A stretch of 64,000 bases of DNA from Arcuatula senhousia (taxonomy: Eukaryota; Mollusca; Bivalvia; Mytilida; Mytilidae): positions 17,960,359 through 18,024,358 of the forward strand of contig OZ020307.1 in NCBI GenBank assembly GCA_963971305.1. Direction: 5' to 3'. How positions within the stretch are numbered: the first letter of the stretch is position 1; the number at the start of each line of letters is the position of its first letter. A program made the position numbers and the translations under genes. This document shows, in pieces, positions 33,554 to 45,967 of the stretch. The notes beneath the pieces were generated by a model. The model had not been told where the DNA came from and made no database searches. It saw only the letters and a list, made by a program, of their open reading frames with translations.

Positions 33554-34561
33554 ACGTATGTATGAAGCAAAATGAGAAGATCTAACATTACATAAAGCAA
33601 AATCAAAATAATGATCCTGTGAACATCACAGCCAATCAAGTCATTGTGAAATTGCTTTGTTATAAAAGAGATCATCGAAAACTGGTAACTTGAAATTCAT
33701 ACATTATTTAAAACAAACAAAGAATCATTTCTAGTTTGGATTACAACAAAAACATTTTAACAATGATAAAAAAACAGTTGCATTCAATATATACTGAACC
33801 TATAAGCTAAAACAAAGAGATAATCTGTGATGCCTATTGTGTTTAAGCATTCTGTCCTGTAAAAAGAAATCAGCATATAATGGCGTTTCTTCACAAAATT
33901 TCCTGATCTTGTTTTTAGTATATTCCTTATATAAAAATGCATGACATAAAATTGGATTATACAAATTGAGAATGGGCTTCAACGTGGATCTTTGCTGGCA
34001 CATCACGCCCCCTAGCACAGGTTAAATCAGAATTATTTGCTTAATGTCGATGACTATTGATGTCTGTATAAAAACTTTGAAACAATTTATTTGTCATGTA
34101 TGTATAAAATCAACACAATCAAACATATCTGAGCGTATAACTTGTATAAAAGAAGTCTTAATGATGTTTTGTATATTGGAAATAGAAATCATCAACGGGA
34201 ATGATCAATCTCAAAATGTCCAATGCAATCATAACTGAGCATTAAACTATATTGTCCTTGATGGGCCTCAATTTCACTGCAAAGTTTATTCCTTTAAAAT
34301 TATTTTTTGTCGAGGCTCCAACCATTTTTTAGTATATGTTGCAACGGTATGAAAATTTTCCAGTCTTACGTTTTAGAGATATAAAATACATACCGCTACA
34401 TTGTTTCTACTGCTATGTAGATAACCAGTCCAAGGATGGACACCAGGAGAACAGCAATCTTATTTCAATTAAGGAATCTAGATACACGTACATTTTAAAT
34501 AACAAAACTACCGAACTTGGAGGACAAACCTATAATCTCAATGAGAAAATGAAAAAAAGGG

Positions 34562-34613
34562 CCAAACAAGGAAGACATACCGGAAAAATTGAAGATCGCA
34601 ATGGTCCTGACTT
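34562..34613 (+). repeat. Dispersed repeat fragment, copy of the 18616 family
   Basis: CAAGGAAGACATACCGGAAA..AATTGAAGATCGCAATGGTCC, about 90% like 18630-18680. Confidence 0.6.
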
Positions 34614-35622
34614 AAAACAAAAGAAACGGTTAGTTAAACTAAGGCGTGTTGATTTTATTTTTTTCATTTTAGCATTATTTCATATAACAGAACTCCTTCT
34701 TCAGAACATTTTTTTTTTCTTAACCTCTGCTGCCAAAACATTTTTTCTCCATCCAAACTCATTTTCAAAAGATTCTTTAAGAAAAAACCAAGCCCTTCTT
34801 TCAAGTTAAATGGTCGGTCCCTAAAAGGGATATTGTGGTGAAACTGGTGATCATCAAAATATACATGTACTTAAAAATGATTAAAAATAACATTTGGTTT
34901 ATTTTCAATGACCTCTTTTTGACCCCTACTCTCGAAATTAACAACCATGAAAAGTACCCATATATACCTAAATGCATTACAGTCACATTGTGTATAGTAT
35001 AGCCTAAATTCGCTTTAAAATAGTGCGTACTCATTTAAACCGGTTTTACAACAAATTGAATAAATTCTTCTAAGAAAAAAATTAAAACAGAAATTTGAAG
35101 TTATTTGAAGTTTTCATGGCTTACTATAGCAGACTTTTTAAAATTTGTTCAAATAATTTTTTCATCAAGAGTCTTAACGGAATTTATACCATCCTGTAGC
35201 AGTGGGATAATCCTGACATATTTTTGTTGGGAAGGAAAAGCATACTGCGAAGGAGTTTGGCTTTTTGACTAATCTATGACAACAGAAGTAATAAATAAAA
35301 CAAGCTCAAAAGTTAAATGTAAGAAACCGGGCAATGGAAAACAACAACGAGAAAAAAATTCTCTGGTAGATAATAATTTAACGTTATATAGTTGATGGCT
35401 GGGTTTAAAACAGATTTTCTTTTCGTTATCTGATGGATGTTGGGTCATGTTAACTTATTCAACATCCCATTTTATAATTTGAATGTAACCAACTGTGTTA
35501 CGTTGTCAATGCATATTGGTGCTAAAGTTCACGTGAAGGCTTAGCGTTTTTTTTAAATACTAGTAACTCATCGGGTTTCCTTCACCGTGGACTTAATATC
35601 ATAAAAATACATGGAAACTTTC

Positions 35623-35839
35623 AATACTGTAAACCAATTAATTTTTGCGTGCTATAAACTTTCGCGAGATTCGCGGAAGCTTTTGCATACGCGAAAGTTT
35701 ATAGCCGCGAAACAGTCTGAGTGAAAAGGTTGTAATGATGGAGAATTACGAAACCGCGAAAGATTATCTCCGTGAAAATGTTCATTGTAAGGAAACCGCG
35801 AAAGTTTGTATCCACGAAAATTAATTGGTTTACAGTATT
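35623..35839. mobile_element. 217-bp MITE with ~25-bp TIRs
   Basis: AATACTGTAAACCAATTAAT at the left is exactly inverted at the right (ATTAATTGGTTTACAGTATT). The outer TA could be a target duplication (Tc1/mariner-like) or TIR. Inside, CGCGAAAG-type blocks recur (GCGAAAGTTTATAGCCGCGAAA, CCGCGAAAGATTATCTCCG, CCGCGAAAGTTTGTATCC). Confidence 0.85.
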
Positions 35840-36259
35840 ATACAGTGGCTGTTCTGCTCAACTGTGCAGTTCTCGTTTTGGAAAAAAAGTTTGCATAATT
35901 GATGCAAGCATAGTTGTCTCACTGTAAAAAAAGTATTTGATAAAATCGCTCCTAATGGTTCTAGATAGCACGCTTTATTTCATATCAAAGGATACAAACA
36001 CCAAATTAATAATCAACAAACAAAGCTCTGTGCATCTTCTCTGAAATAATAAAACAGGCACTTTAATCATGTGTAAAAGAAATATTTTCAGGTTATCTTA
36101 TCATCAACCACATTTAGGAGTAAATAATTTCGTTTCAATCTTTTGGCTAAGGTTATGTTTTTCTAAACCTAGTATTTAGGTTTCTTTCTTTTTATCATCT
36201 GATATTTTGAATCTTATAATTCTTAATTTGATAATACGAATTTTTAGATGAAAGTATAC

Positions 36260-36871
36260 CTGTGGACTAGTCATGTCAATTTCCTTGATTTTAGAATCTT
36301 CAAGAGAGCTAATTCTGATAATACCAATGTCATGCTGAGTGGCACCAAGATTCTGGAGATTTGGAGACAGTTCTCCCCACATTTTTTCAAAATTGTTTGC
36401 ATTGATTCTTTGATCTGTGTAATCCAGTTTGAGCTTTGTTTGTATCCTAAGTATAACTTCAACGCTTGATAGATCTTCTGGGGACAAAATCTCAAATTGT
36501 CTGAACAAAAACACCAGTTGACTGATTTCCAGATCTCGAGGGAGGATCCTTTTGGCAACAATATGGCAAAGGCATGGATGAACGTTGCAATGTGCGTTGA
36601 TTTTATACCCATACTCGTAGTATACGTCAAGTTTGTCTCGCGATATCGGACGTGATTTTGATCCGGAACAGCCTTCGACGTTTTCACAACAAACCTTATC
36701 GTTCCAATAGAGATGCATTATGGTGTGTTTGATGTTCTTGGTATTCAGAAACTTCTCTAAGGTTTGGTTGGTTCTGTGAAGGTAGTTCTCCATCTGCTTT
36801 TCCACAGTCGGTATGGCAATTTTATGGAAAAGTTTATCGATGCGGAGATAGTTGTCTCGTTGAGTTGCCAT
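36260..36871 (-). CDS. Cys/His paralogue family member A (main exon; anchor exon not found)
   Basis: A 204-codon exon from the ATG at 36871 to a likely donor CAG|GTATAC at 36260, phase 0. It carries the family pattern: FLNTKNIKHTIMHLYW with K-H-x3-H, then C-C-x5-C, then C-x4-C-x-C-H (CNVHPCLCHI). The second half is predicted helical with the SPNLQNLGATQHDIGIIRI segment matching the xxLxxLGVxxxxIxxIKR region of the paralogues. Function unknown. The three relatives downstream have a separate transmembrane exon; none was seen for this copy within 3 kb downstream, and reading through the donor gives a basic, non-hydrophobic tail, so this copy may be broken, soluble, or use a more distant exon. 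It is the most diverged of the four. Confidence 0.62.
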
Positions 36872-37000
36872 AATGGCATGTCCATTTATGTGGCTGTATC
36901 AGAATTCTTCACTTCTGAGTATTCCAAGTCATTATTAATAATAATAATGGTGGTCAAGCTGTGTAAGAACATTAAATACTGTAAGTATCTCTTTTCTATA

Positions 37001-37506
37001 GTTAGTTAGTTAGTTAGTTAGTTATTGCTTTACTCCCAAGCAGCACGATTTCGGCTATATCCGGGAGAAAGTGATGATACAATGAACATGAAATGATGAT
37101 GAAGTGGAGGAAATGAGGACACAAGGCCAATCGGGTAGGAGAGTTTTGACTGCCACTGGAAAAAGGAATGATGGGTAGGGACAGGAAATTTAGCCTCCTG
37201 CATGGGGATCCTACGGGTCCTACTCTTACCAAAACCTGCAGCAGGGTTCTTTAAGGAACGTGACATTTTTCCCAACACGGTGCACCACTATGGTTTGCGG
37301 TCAGGTTTTCCGCATTATCGCCTGACGACCCCGCATCTCTCGATGTCAGGGCTGCCCCATTCAACCACCTGGGACACACATCCCAGTCGCTTTGTGGGCA
37401 AAGCGGCTTGACCCGATGTCAGGTTTCTGAGCGCTCTTTAGTGGACTATTACCGACAAGCTTAGCGCTGCTGCAGGCCTATTCGCCACCCGGAACCCGCA
37501 CGGGTT
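37001..37506 (-). mobile_element. 506-bp retroposon (SINE or 5'-truncated LINE) with 11-bp target duplication
   Basis: TCTTTTCTATA occurs at 36990-37000 and again at 37507-37517, exactly flanking a comparatively GC-rich insert. On the minus strand the insert starts AAACCCGTGCGGGTTCCGGG and ends in (TAAC)n, a short tandem-repeat tail of the sort made by RTE/CR1-type machinery. Frames on both strands through it are short and unrecognised. No confident Pol III A/B boxes. Confidence 0.75.
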
Positions 37507-37517
37507 TCTTTTCTATA

Positions 37518-38245
37518 AGACATGTATTTAATATTAAATAAGGAAGAGGTTCAAAAAGTGACATTTGAATGAAATAAAATTGAAAAAAAAAACATTCAAG
37601 CTAATCAACAGTCTTCACCATAAAAACTGAACACCGAAATAGTACAACATTCAACTTTAAAAGAGAAAAGAAGATGCTTAATTTGTGAATTCAATTAAAA
37701 AGTTTAAAAAGTAACTGTTACTCACTATTTGTAATTTGCAGCCATTCCATTTTGAAATAACTTTTTTCTGTAATTTGAGAACAATAGACGTAACGTTCAT
37801 ATTTATAGAAGAATATCAAACAAAACAAATGGTGAAACTTTATATGTTTCTTTAATCTTTTGTTAAAACACAGACGGTTTATTTAGTATAATACAATATT
37901 TTAAAGAAACAAAAGGTTTGATCAAGTGTTTTGTAACTTTTACTATTGACGTAGGTCTACATGTGTCAAAATTCGTCAATCATTAGAGAAATAAAAAAAT
38001 ATTATAAAACGTCTGTTTAAATTTTGGAAGGTTAGATTTTAGGTGTCGGTACATGTAATGTGTACTCAGATCAGAATACAAAATACCAAGAATTAAGACA
38101 ACCAGAATTTTTTTTTAATAATAAAAAACCCGTTAAATTCGTGTGAGTAAAGACTGTACATGTTAAGCATGGGATAACCCTCGGGACCTCTGGTCCACCA
38201 CCAGCGGTTTTCGGCTCAGAAGTTTCATAATACAAAGTATATATA
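37518..38245. other. Gene-free AT-rich stretch
   Basis: Upstream of gene A's 5' side; a 5' non-coding exon of gene A may lie here, but I cannot locate it. Confidence 0.3.
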
Positions 38246-39733
38246 TACTCATGGACAAAAGAAACGTTACACCCCGAAAATTAATGCCAATCAGAAATAT
38301 TAAAAGTTTTTGTCCTTTACTTATTTCATTGTCAAAAAACGTATCCTTTCCGAGGTTTATCATGAAAAATTTATTGAAAATGGTGAAAAAGAAGCCGCCA
38401 TTTTGATTTCCTTAAAAACCAATGAATTTGAAAATTTGTATCGAAGATTTAATCCTTTTGTCCGAAAAATCTGTGTATTGAAAAGAAAGAAAACCACAAA
38501 AATTAAAACACCCATTGTCTAAAACATTTTTTCAGAAAGTTGATATGGTCAGGCGGGAATTGTGAATGTTAATTTCATTCGAAGAAATGATTTCAAAGAC
38601 AACCTTTTTCTTTTCGTTTTGTCCGTAGTATTAGGTAGATTCGGAACAAAAATTGTATTCGGATACAAAAGTGTTTCCGGCTAGTGGGGATTTCAAGGTA
38701 TCCGACCGCACCGGAAGTGGTTATTTAAATCATGGAAGTATTTTCCATGTTTAAATCAACTAGTCTCGATCACCCAGACGCTTATCAATAGATGATAAGA
38801 GTCTGGAACAGTCCCATTACATATTTTGTTATGTGTACGTTCGGAGTACTTTCAGGCTTTATCATAATGTTCGACGAAAATCACTCAACCGTATGTTCAG
38901 AATTCCGTGCCTATGGTTCAGTGATTTTATGCAAATGCAATAGCGAGATAACTTCTCCAATTGATGTGATTTGTTCTCATAATATTTCTTATTTTACAAT
39001 AAAACATCCTATTTTACATTTTTGAACACAAGTTGGTTTTGTTAACAATAAAAAAATTCGTTTTATCGTTAAATTGTACTCACGGGCATCTACCTGGTTT
39101 TGGAAATTGTTTATGTTTATTGGAGTTAAAAATTAGGACATTCTTGATTACAGAACCATACACGTTTGACCAATCCGATTCTCGATTTTGCAGAACCAGT
39201 TGTCAAAAACCAAGGAAGACCAATGAAACGTTGAGTTTTTAAAGTTGGTTCATTTCAGATTGAAACGAATCTTGTATGCTAAACACGTCATATACACACG
39301 TGGTAAAGGTTAAAAGGTATAACGATCGCCACCTAGTGGTTACGAGAAATCAACAGGTGTTTTCCCAGACTCACTACCTTGGTAGTATGAGTTTGGGTTC
39401 GAGACTATAAATCAACAAGAATTCATTTAATTCTCAATTTCCATCACCCCTGATTTCAGAAAAAAAATGATTTAAAGGAACCCTGATTGTCTTTTTAGTC
39501 ATTTCACATTTTTACAGGTTACGAGTTAACCAGATTTGTGAATTTGGATATTCATGTTTTCATCTTTGAATGCCTGATGCTTAAAATTGAGGTCAATCCA
39601 AATTGCCGGTTTTTCTTCTTCGGATAACATTCAGTCATTTCTTTTAACTTCTGTCAATAATAGTGTAGTTTTATATTGTTTTATAGATTTCCTTAAATGT
39701 TAAAATATGTAACGTTTCTTTTGTCCATGAGTA
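38246..39733. mobile_element. 1.49-kb TIR transposon, TA-bounded, no transposase seen
   Basis: TACTCATGGACAAAAGAAAC+GTTACA at the left is exactly inverted at the right end (TGTAAC+GTTTCTTTTGTCCATGAGTA), a 26-bp perfect TIR. The terminal TA fits Tc1/mariner-type insertion. Internal frames (70 and 77 codons, plus) show no DDE motif, so it is probably non-autonomous or heavily rearranged. Confidence 0.82.
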
Positions 39734-41908
39734 TAATATATTTATAAAAATGTCAATTTCTTTATGTTGTATTTGCATATTTCTGTATGTTTACTTTCGT
39801 CAGCAGCATTTGAATCAAAACATTTGCAGTTGCAGTTTAATTTTCCGATCCTATCATATTTTTTTTGCTCACCTGGCCAGAGGTCATGTGAGTTATCGCC
39901 TTAATTTGGATCGTCCATCGTCCGTCCATTCAACTTTTTAGAAATTTTCTCTCTGAAACCTCTTATTATAATAGCCTAGGGAAGCCCAATACTGCCAAGT
40001 AATACTAAAAGATTTTATTTAGCAGGAGACCGCAACTTAGTTATCTTGCAACCGCCATTTAATTTATCTGAAGGTCGCCACTTAATTTATCTTATAGTTA
40101 ACTGGCGATCGCACCTTAATCGTATCGCGACCAAATGAGATTCAAACTATTGCAGATAGAGGAAGCTGTTTCTTGCTTTTAAATAAAAACATACAGCTTG
40201 AAAAGCTCCTACAATCTGATTTTAATAAATGATGACAAAACAAAACTCTATGACAAACCAACATCTGCACTCATCTGAGAGATCTAAATCTTATATTTGT
40301 CTAAAAGCGCATGATGTGTTCCGTAAAATTCCTTGAATAAAGACAGCAACCGAGGAGCAACATAACCCTGTATGAGCAGGTGATGCTCTGCTAAGGAAAT
40401 CGATGTAAATCCCGCAAGCTCTGGAATAACGAATCAATTGAGATATGTAAATTCCATAAGCTGGAGCAGAGGGAATGTTGCTACACAAGAAAGGAAAGTT
40501 GAAATCATCAGGTTTGTTATAGAGCTCCTTGAGAGTCTATTTTAAGAAACTAGTCCTTCCGGGAAACCTGATTCAGCACTAGTTGCTGAATGCTGCATGT
40601 CAGTTTTAGTGTGTAATGGTATTGTTGTCTGTATAGTCTTTTTATTTTGTCTGTTATAAAGAACGTCCACATTTTCGAACTTAACCAAAAGTGTATTCTA
40701 TTATTCTATGATTCTTACAACACCTACGTAAAGGCAATAGAAATACCTTCAGCTGTCGAAACAAAAGCATTTATTTTTTTTTGGGGGGGGGGGGATTAAA
40801 AATAAAATTGTTATACGATAAGCTTGATAGCTGACATAAAGTTCTAGATAAATTTGTTCGAAGTTGTGTGCTTTCAAGATGTCCCAGAATCTCTTCTTTT
40901 GTGCTCCTGATAGTGCGAGGTTTTTGATGCATAAAAAACATCAACGACTTAAATGTAAAACTTTATGGAAGAGAACTTTTTTGGGTGGTGGTCATAGAAA
41001 ACAATACGACTTTCAGGTTTAAGATTGTTGTTATTTAAGCAAACGACTAGAAAAAGACCGATGAAGAAATCATAAAAGTTTCAATAGAACTTAAGTTGTT
41101 CATTTGGAACTAAAGAAAATAATGCCAAATGGACATTGATAAACAAGGCACAATGATACAACATACAGCATTAACATGATTGACGTTGATTAATAATGAA
41201 TATGATGTAACGTTAAGGGTCACAGTCTTTCAATTTTTTTTTCAAAGATTTGGAATTTCTTATTTCAATCAGAATAAAACAATCGTTCGTTGAAACTGTG
41301 CGAAAGATCTTTTTACTGGTAAAACATGACTGCATGTGCATATCTAAACTTCTTTTTGGCCTTTGTCTGCAAATAAACAAATAAATGATTACATTAACAA
41401 TGTTTATGATACTAATTCGATTGAAGTAGTGATAGGAAATCTTAAAGAAATGTCATTTTACATAACATACAGTGGCGGATCCAAAACTTTGCTAAAGAGT
41501 GAAAGTGTACTGACTGACAAAATAAGCAGCAAGGCTTCGTCACATCTCTTTGACTTTCTAAATATACAATTAAAAATGCACTTCATAAGGGGGTCCAATC
41601 ATTGCCCCACTGGCAATCTCATTCTGTGTTGAATTTTGCTCCAGAATCTGACATTTTACGTGTTTTGTGTAAAGTACTCCAATGGGAAACAGTTTTGTAT
41701 CAGATTTACTCTGCAAGGAACAATTAGTGAAACAATAAATTTGTTTTACATACCACTTGAAGCTTTTCATACCATTGTGTGTCGGTAAGTACTAACACTT
41801 TCTTTGAATTAATGACGATGACCAACTTATAACATTTAAGGAGCGTTTTATTGGGTAGATAAAAACACGTTTTTGGTCATTTGTTTTATCATTTAACCTT
41901 ACATGTAC
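39734..41908. other. Intergenic stretch with repeat fragments
   Basis: Contains a CCGTCC-type head starting GCTCACCTGGCCAGAGGTCA (about 39867-39945), a 12-G run at 40783-40794, and a fragment with GTGGCGGATCC..AAGGGGGTCC (about 41470-41600) that looks transposon-derived. No gene called. Confidence 0.4.
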
Positions 41909-43381
41909 CTACCATAAGACGTACAGTATCAGTGCAACTAAACCACCAAATGGAATTCCTAGGATCAATAAGACCTGAATGTGTCAAGGCAAATAGTTTA
42001 AAGCAAGAGTAAATGCAATAACTTATTTTCTTTTTGTCAACCATGTCATGTTATTGGAGGGATTCGATATAATATTATAGTGAGATGAATACGGCTATTA
42101 TGCTTCACATTGGAGCTTGAATTCTTGACTGTGTCTTGTTTCGTTTTAATTGATAAATGTATTGTGATGTTGTGTCAGGCATACGGATATATCTATAACT
42201 TATGTTTTAATTAAAAAAAAACACAATTACATGTAATGTTACATAAATAGATGGAATAGATATTACGTTTTAAACCGAATTACATATAAAAAATTTCAAG
42301 ATACTGTATTTCCATAAATTGGCTAGAATAGACCCGCAATTCATTTGTATGTAAAGACGATCAGAAATTTTGCATGTTAAGGGTTTTTCGTTAAATGCCA
42401 TGTAGAATTATTTATATTAGATTAATTACTTCTGCTTATTTTGTTATTGTTGTGCAAAAGTATTTCATTTTGAATATAAAATTATACTTAAATTCTCAAA
42501 AGGATACGACTAGAAAAATACAAAAGCATTTGATCCCTTTACATCGACATGTCTGAAAATACAAAGAAAATGTCTAAATTATATTGTAACAAATATCAAC
42601 TGATTACAATATGACCATTACTTCAATACAATGTAAAAATCAATTTAAAAGTGTAGTTCTATTGAAATCACAGTCCAACCATTAACTTTGAATCAGATCC
42701 TTACTTCGCTGGTACCCTTATATCTGTCGTTAGATTTTTAAATGAAATTTTAACCACTATACAATGTTAAATCCTAAGTTATAACATTACCCGATCGTCT
42801 AAAGGAACTGGACTAGGCGTTCGGTTGACTTTTATTCTCTTTATTTTATTGATCTGCTCTTGTGTGACTCCAAGAACCAATAAACCATCAGTAGCAGAAT
42901 TCCACTTATTCAAGTACTGCTCGTACATAACAATTCCCGTCGAATTATTTTGTATCTCATCATTTAATGTTCTTAGTCTCTTAACTGCTTCCATTTCTAT
43001 TCCATCGACCATTATAAATTCAATTATCAAAAAGAAAATCACTCCTAGATTCATATTCCTGAATTTCCTGCAACTGGTTATCACGTGACATATACATCCG
43101 GTTTTTGTGCAATTTTGATTGGTTTTGTCATCGTACATAAAATTCCATTGGCGTTTATTTATAGTAGCGGAAGGAGAGTAATGACAGGATGGGTGCAAAT
43201 GACAACATTGAGATTTAACGCGAAAACAATGCATTATTCGATGCTTGTGAATATCAAGAAATTTCAGGAAGGCTATTTTATGATCTCGAAGATAGTTTTC
43301 TACAATTTTTTCACATGTTGGATAAACTAGTTTGTCTATTAGAAGATGCAGTCGTTCGTAGTTTTCTGTTCCTGAAGACAT
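41909..43381 (-). CDS. Cys/His paralogue family member B, C-terminally membrane-anchored (2 coding exons)
   Basis: Exon 1: 43381-42791 (197 codons, phase 0; donor CGG|GTAATG). A 3' splice site TTTTACAG ends four bases before the ATG, so a non-coding first exon lies upstream. Exon 2: 41974-41909, encoding VLLILGIPFGGLVALILYVLW then stop. Total 218 residues. Residues 35-105 hold FLDIHKHRIMHCFR (K-H-x3-H), CC-x5-C, RQWNFMYDD, and C-x4-C-x-C-H (CTKTGCICHVIT). The last 21 residues form one transmembrane helix, so the Cys/His domain would face the cytosol if tail-anchored; there is no signal peptide. The stop in TGGTAG overlaps a donor-like TG|GTAGGT, so an additional exon is possible. Function unknown; ligands suggest zinc binding. 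Confidence 0.7.
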
Positions 43382-43385
43382 GATT

Positions 43386-45967
43386 CTGTAAAATGTTATG
43401 ATGTATTTCTTTAACTAAAATAATAGTTATAAACTATGCAAATTGAAAAACATACGAAAGAAAGGTATTTTTCAAGCATAGTTAAAAACGTTGAAATTCT
43501 ATATAAATTGTTGTACGACTTAAGTTAATTGTTCTGACTAGTAAACATATGTACATATTAAACATTTTTTTTACTTAAATCAAAATCTTTATCAGAATAA
43601 TTCAGATCAAGTATAGTAGTACGTAAGTACCAGTGAGTAATGTATAATTATTTAGAAAATATAACAGTATAGCAAGAATAGTCTTATTTAAGAACAGATA
43701 TGTTTAAATAAGTAAAGAATTGCCCAAAAACTCACAGACCTCGGTATAAACGACGATAAATGTATTATCAACAGTTAATACAACACACCGAATGATATGC
43801 ATGAAACAAAGAAACATGCGTAGATATGTTCGTACCAATATCATCAACTTATTGTGCCACGGCGAGTTGTTGAGCTAGCTCTGACATGCGTCAAGATTCC
43901 AACAGCAGAACCATCCAAACGATAGTATATCTGATTCGGATGTGTTAGGAAGATCTTCAAAAATGTATATATTAAAAACATAATTTTATTGTTCTTGTAG
44001 CTAGCTGTTTTGTGAACTTTTTAGTGAGTTTCTTGTTTAGGATTATTGTGTTGCATTTATGAATTAAGATTAAAGTAACTTTTTCCTATCTGTAATTTAT
44101 GAGTTGCATACCTGCTTACCTTTTTTGGTACAATCTTAAAAGTAGTTTATAATGCCATTGTTTTCCTATGTTCCGTAACTTGCATATCTGGTCATATGAT
44201 TATGTGGTAAACGATACGTTTAATTTCAATCGAAGGTTATAGAACAAAAGATTTTAAAACAAAAACGAAAAGTTATACATATACTGTATTATATATCGAC
44301 AAGTTTGTTTTAGAAACGAAGTGTACTGCTTTATTTATTGTTTCAAGTTCGCACAATTCAGCAATCTTGATCAATGTTACATAATGAAAAGCAAATCTTG
44401 CTCACACAAGCATTGAATCATGTGCTGCTATTTTTATTTTTTTATTATATATATTTTTACCACAGACATAAAATGCCTTGCTAAGCTTTTGCAATTTATT
44501 CAAAAGAAAAATGAAAAAAGAAATTTTCGAACGGTGTTCACGAATAATGCGATATTCCCCAGGATCTGCTGCGACTTGTTATACAGGCTATGTCCGAGGA
44601 GTCGTCCTCATCATAATTCACCGTAGCCAGAGTTTGCTGGGTTATCACCCACGCCCACCACTTAGAGGTCCTTATCGGAATTTGGAAGGGCAAAGGAGAG
44701 TAGACAAACTGAGAAGGTGATGACCACTCTTGATTCCAATGATCGTTAAAAGCTATTTTTCCCATTCCATTTCAGTTTTATCGCTTTTATATATGAACAT
44801 TGTTTTTGTCCTTTTTAACGCCCAGCTTTTGATATAAAACAAAATATCAAATAATCTTTTTATTCATATATTTAATTAGCTTAGCATTGACCAACATTTC
44901 TCTTCCGCTGTTGCTATCGCTAGATAAGCTTGATATATATTTTTTTAAGTCTTTATTCCAAATATTCATAGAGACTTGATGATGTTTAAAAATTCAGCAT
45001 TTACTCATGTAAGATTACGTAGTTCTCGGGATTCTTTTTTTCTACAATTTGACAAAATGCTGCATTTGTTGCTGTGAAGCAAAATCTTGAAAAATCGTAT
45101 TTACAAATCAAGACAAACTACTAGTAAATGCAGATCTGTTGCAGGCATCAAAACAATGTATATGGTGTTCTCTAGTTATCTACAAAAACAAATAGTTCAT
45201 GTTTTATGTTTAATATTAAAAACAATTCTAATACAAATGTATTATTATGATTGTTCAAAGTGTTGAAACTTTGAATACCAAAAAATCAAAGAAAAACGAA
45301 CGGACTTAAGAAATTTCGCAATCCAAAAATCACAAAAAAAACAAACATGCATCTGTTTAAAGGTTTTCTAAAGTAGCACGTTAAAAAGAAAATATAAAAT
45401 AATCTTTTAAATTACTTGTAGTCTTTTGTATGCTCTATATAGATTTACTTAATACTGTTGCCGTTTTTACTTAAAAACGAACGGTCGATGGCACATCTTG
45501 TTACCCTTTAATAGACAACATGCCCATCTGGCGCATTTCATTTTATGTTTTGTGTGACAATTTAATTGTTCTGTGTTTGTGTCATTTAAATTTCTTCGAT
45601 ATAAAAGAAATAAAGCATTGATTCTTTCTAAGTGATTAATAGTATTAATATGCGAGTGACTCAACTTCCATAAAAACAGTAATTTAAAAATGCCACATTT
45701 GAAGTAGCCTCCAAAGCTACCACATGTCGCTACTTGTCTCCTTTATACAATTAGCGCCAAATAAATTTGTAACAGTTATTCTTTTTTTACGACGGAAACC
45801 TACTTCTGACCATTTATTAATCAAAACGATCAGCATAATTATAGATTCCTTGCTGGGGACATGCATATTTGATCTACATGAACAGATGCCAATACCTTTA
45901 TGATTCGGCTTACCCATGATGTGTTCTTAAAAAAAAACCGTTATGATTGATGATATAAAATTCTTAC
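43386..45967. other. Gene-free stretch between paralogues B and C
   Basis: AT-rich. A more GC-balanced block at 44560-44720 is open on both strands (plus 44478-44720; minus 44765-44538) but shows no domain I recognise. Nothing else supported. Confidence 0.35.

Larger units (their letters stand above)
32502..35622. other. Intergenic stretch with repeat fragments
   Basis: Holds two dispersed-repeat fragments (33431-33553; 34562-34613). The 157-codon plus frame at 34336-34809 runs through one of them and has no recognisable domain, so I do not call it. The missing membrane-anchor exon of the 36.3-kb paralogue was looked for here on the minus strand and not found. Confidence 0.4.

Noticed and set aside
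34336..34809. 157-codon plus-strand ORF
   Set aside because: It crosses a dispersed repeat, changes composition midway and shows no domain.
37001..37020. (TTAG)n as telomeric repeat
   Set aside because: Only about five TTAG units, not TTAGGG/TTAGG, and it is explained as the tail of the flanked retroposon.
44478..44765. Opposing 75-80 codon frames in a GC-balanced block
   Set aside because: Open on both strands without recognisable domain; probably repeat-derived.
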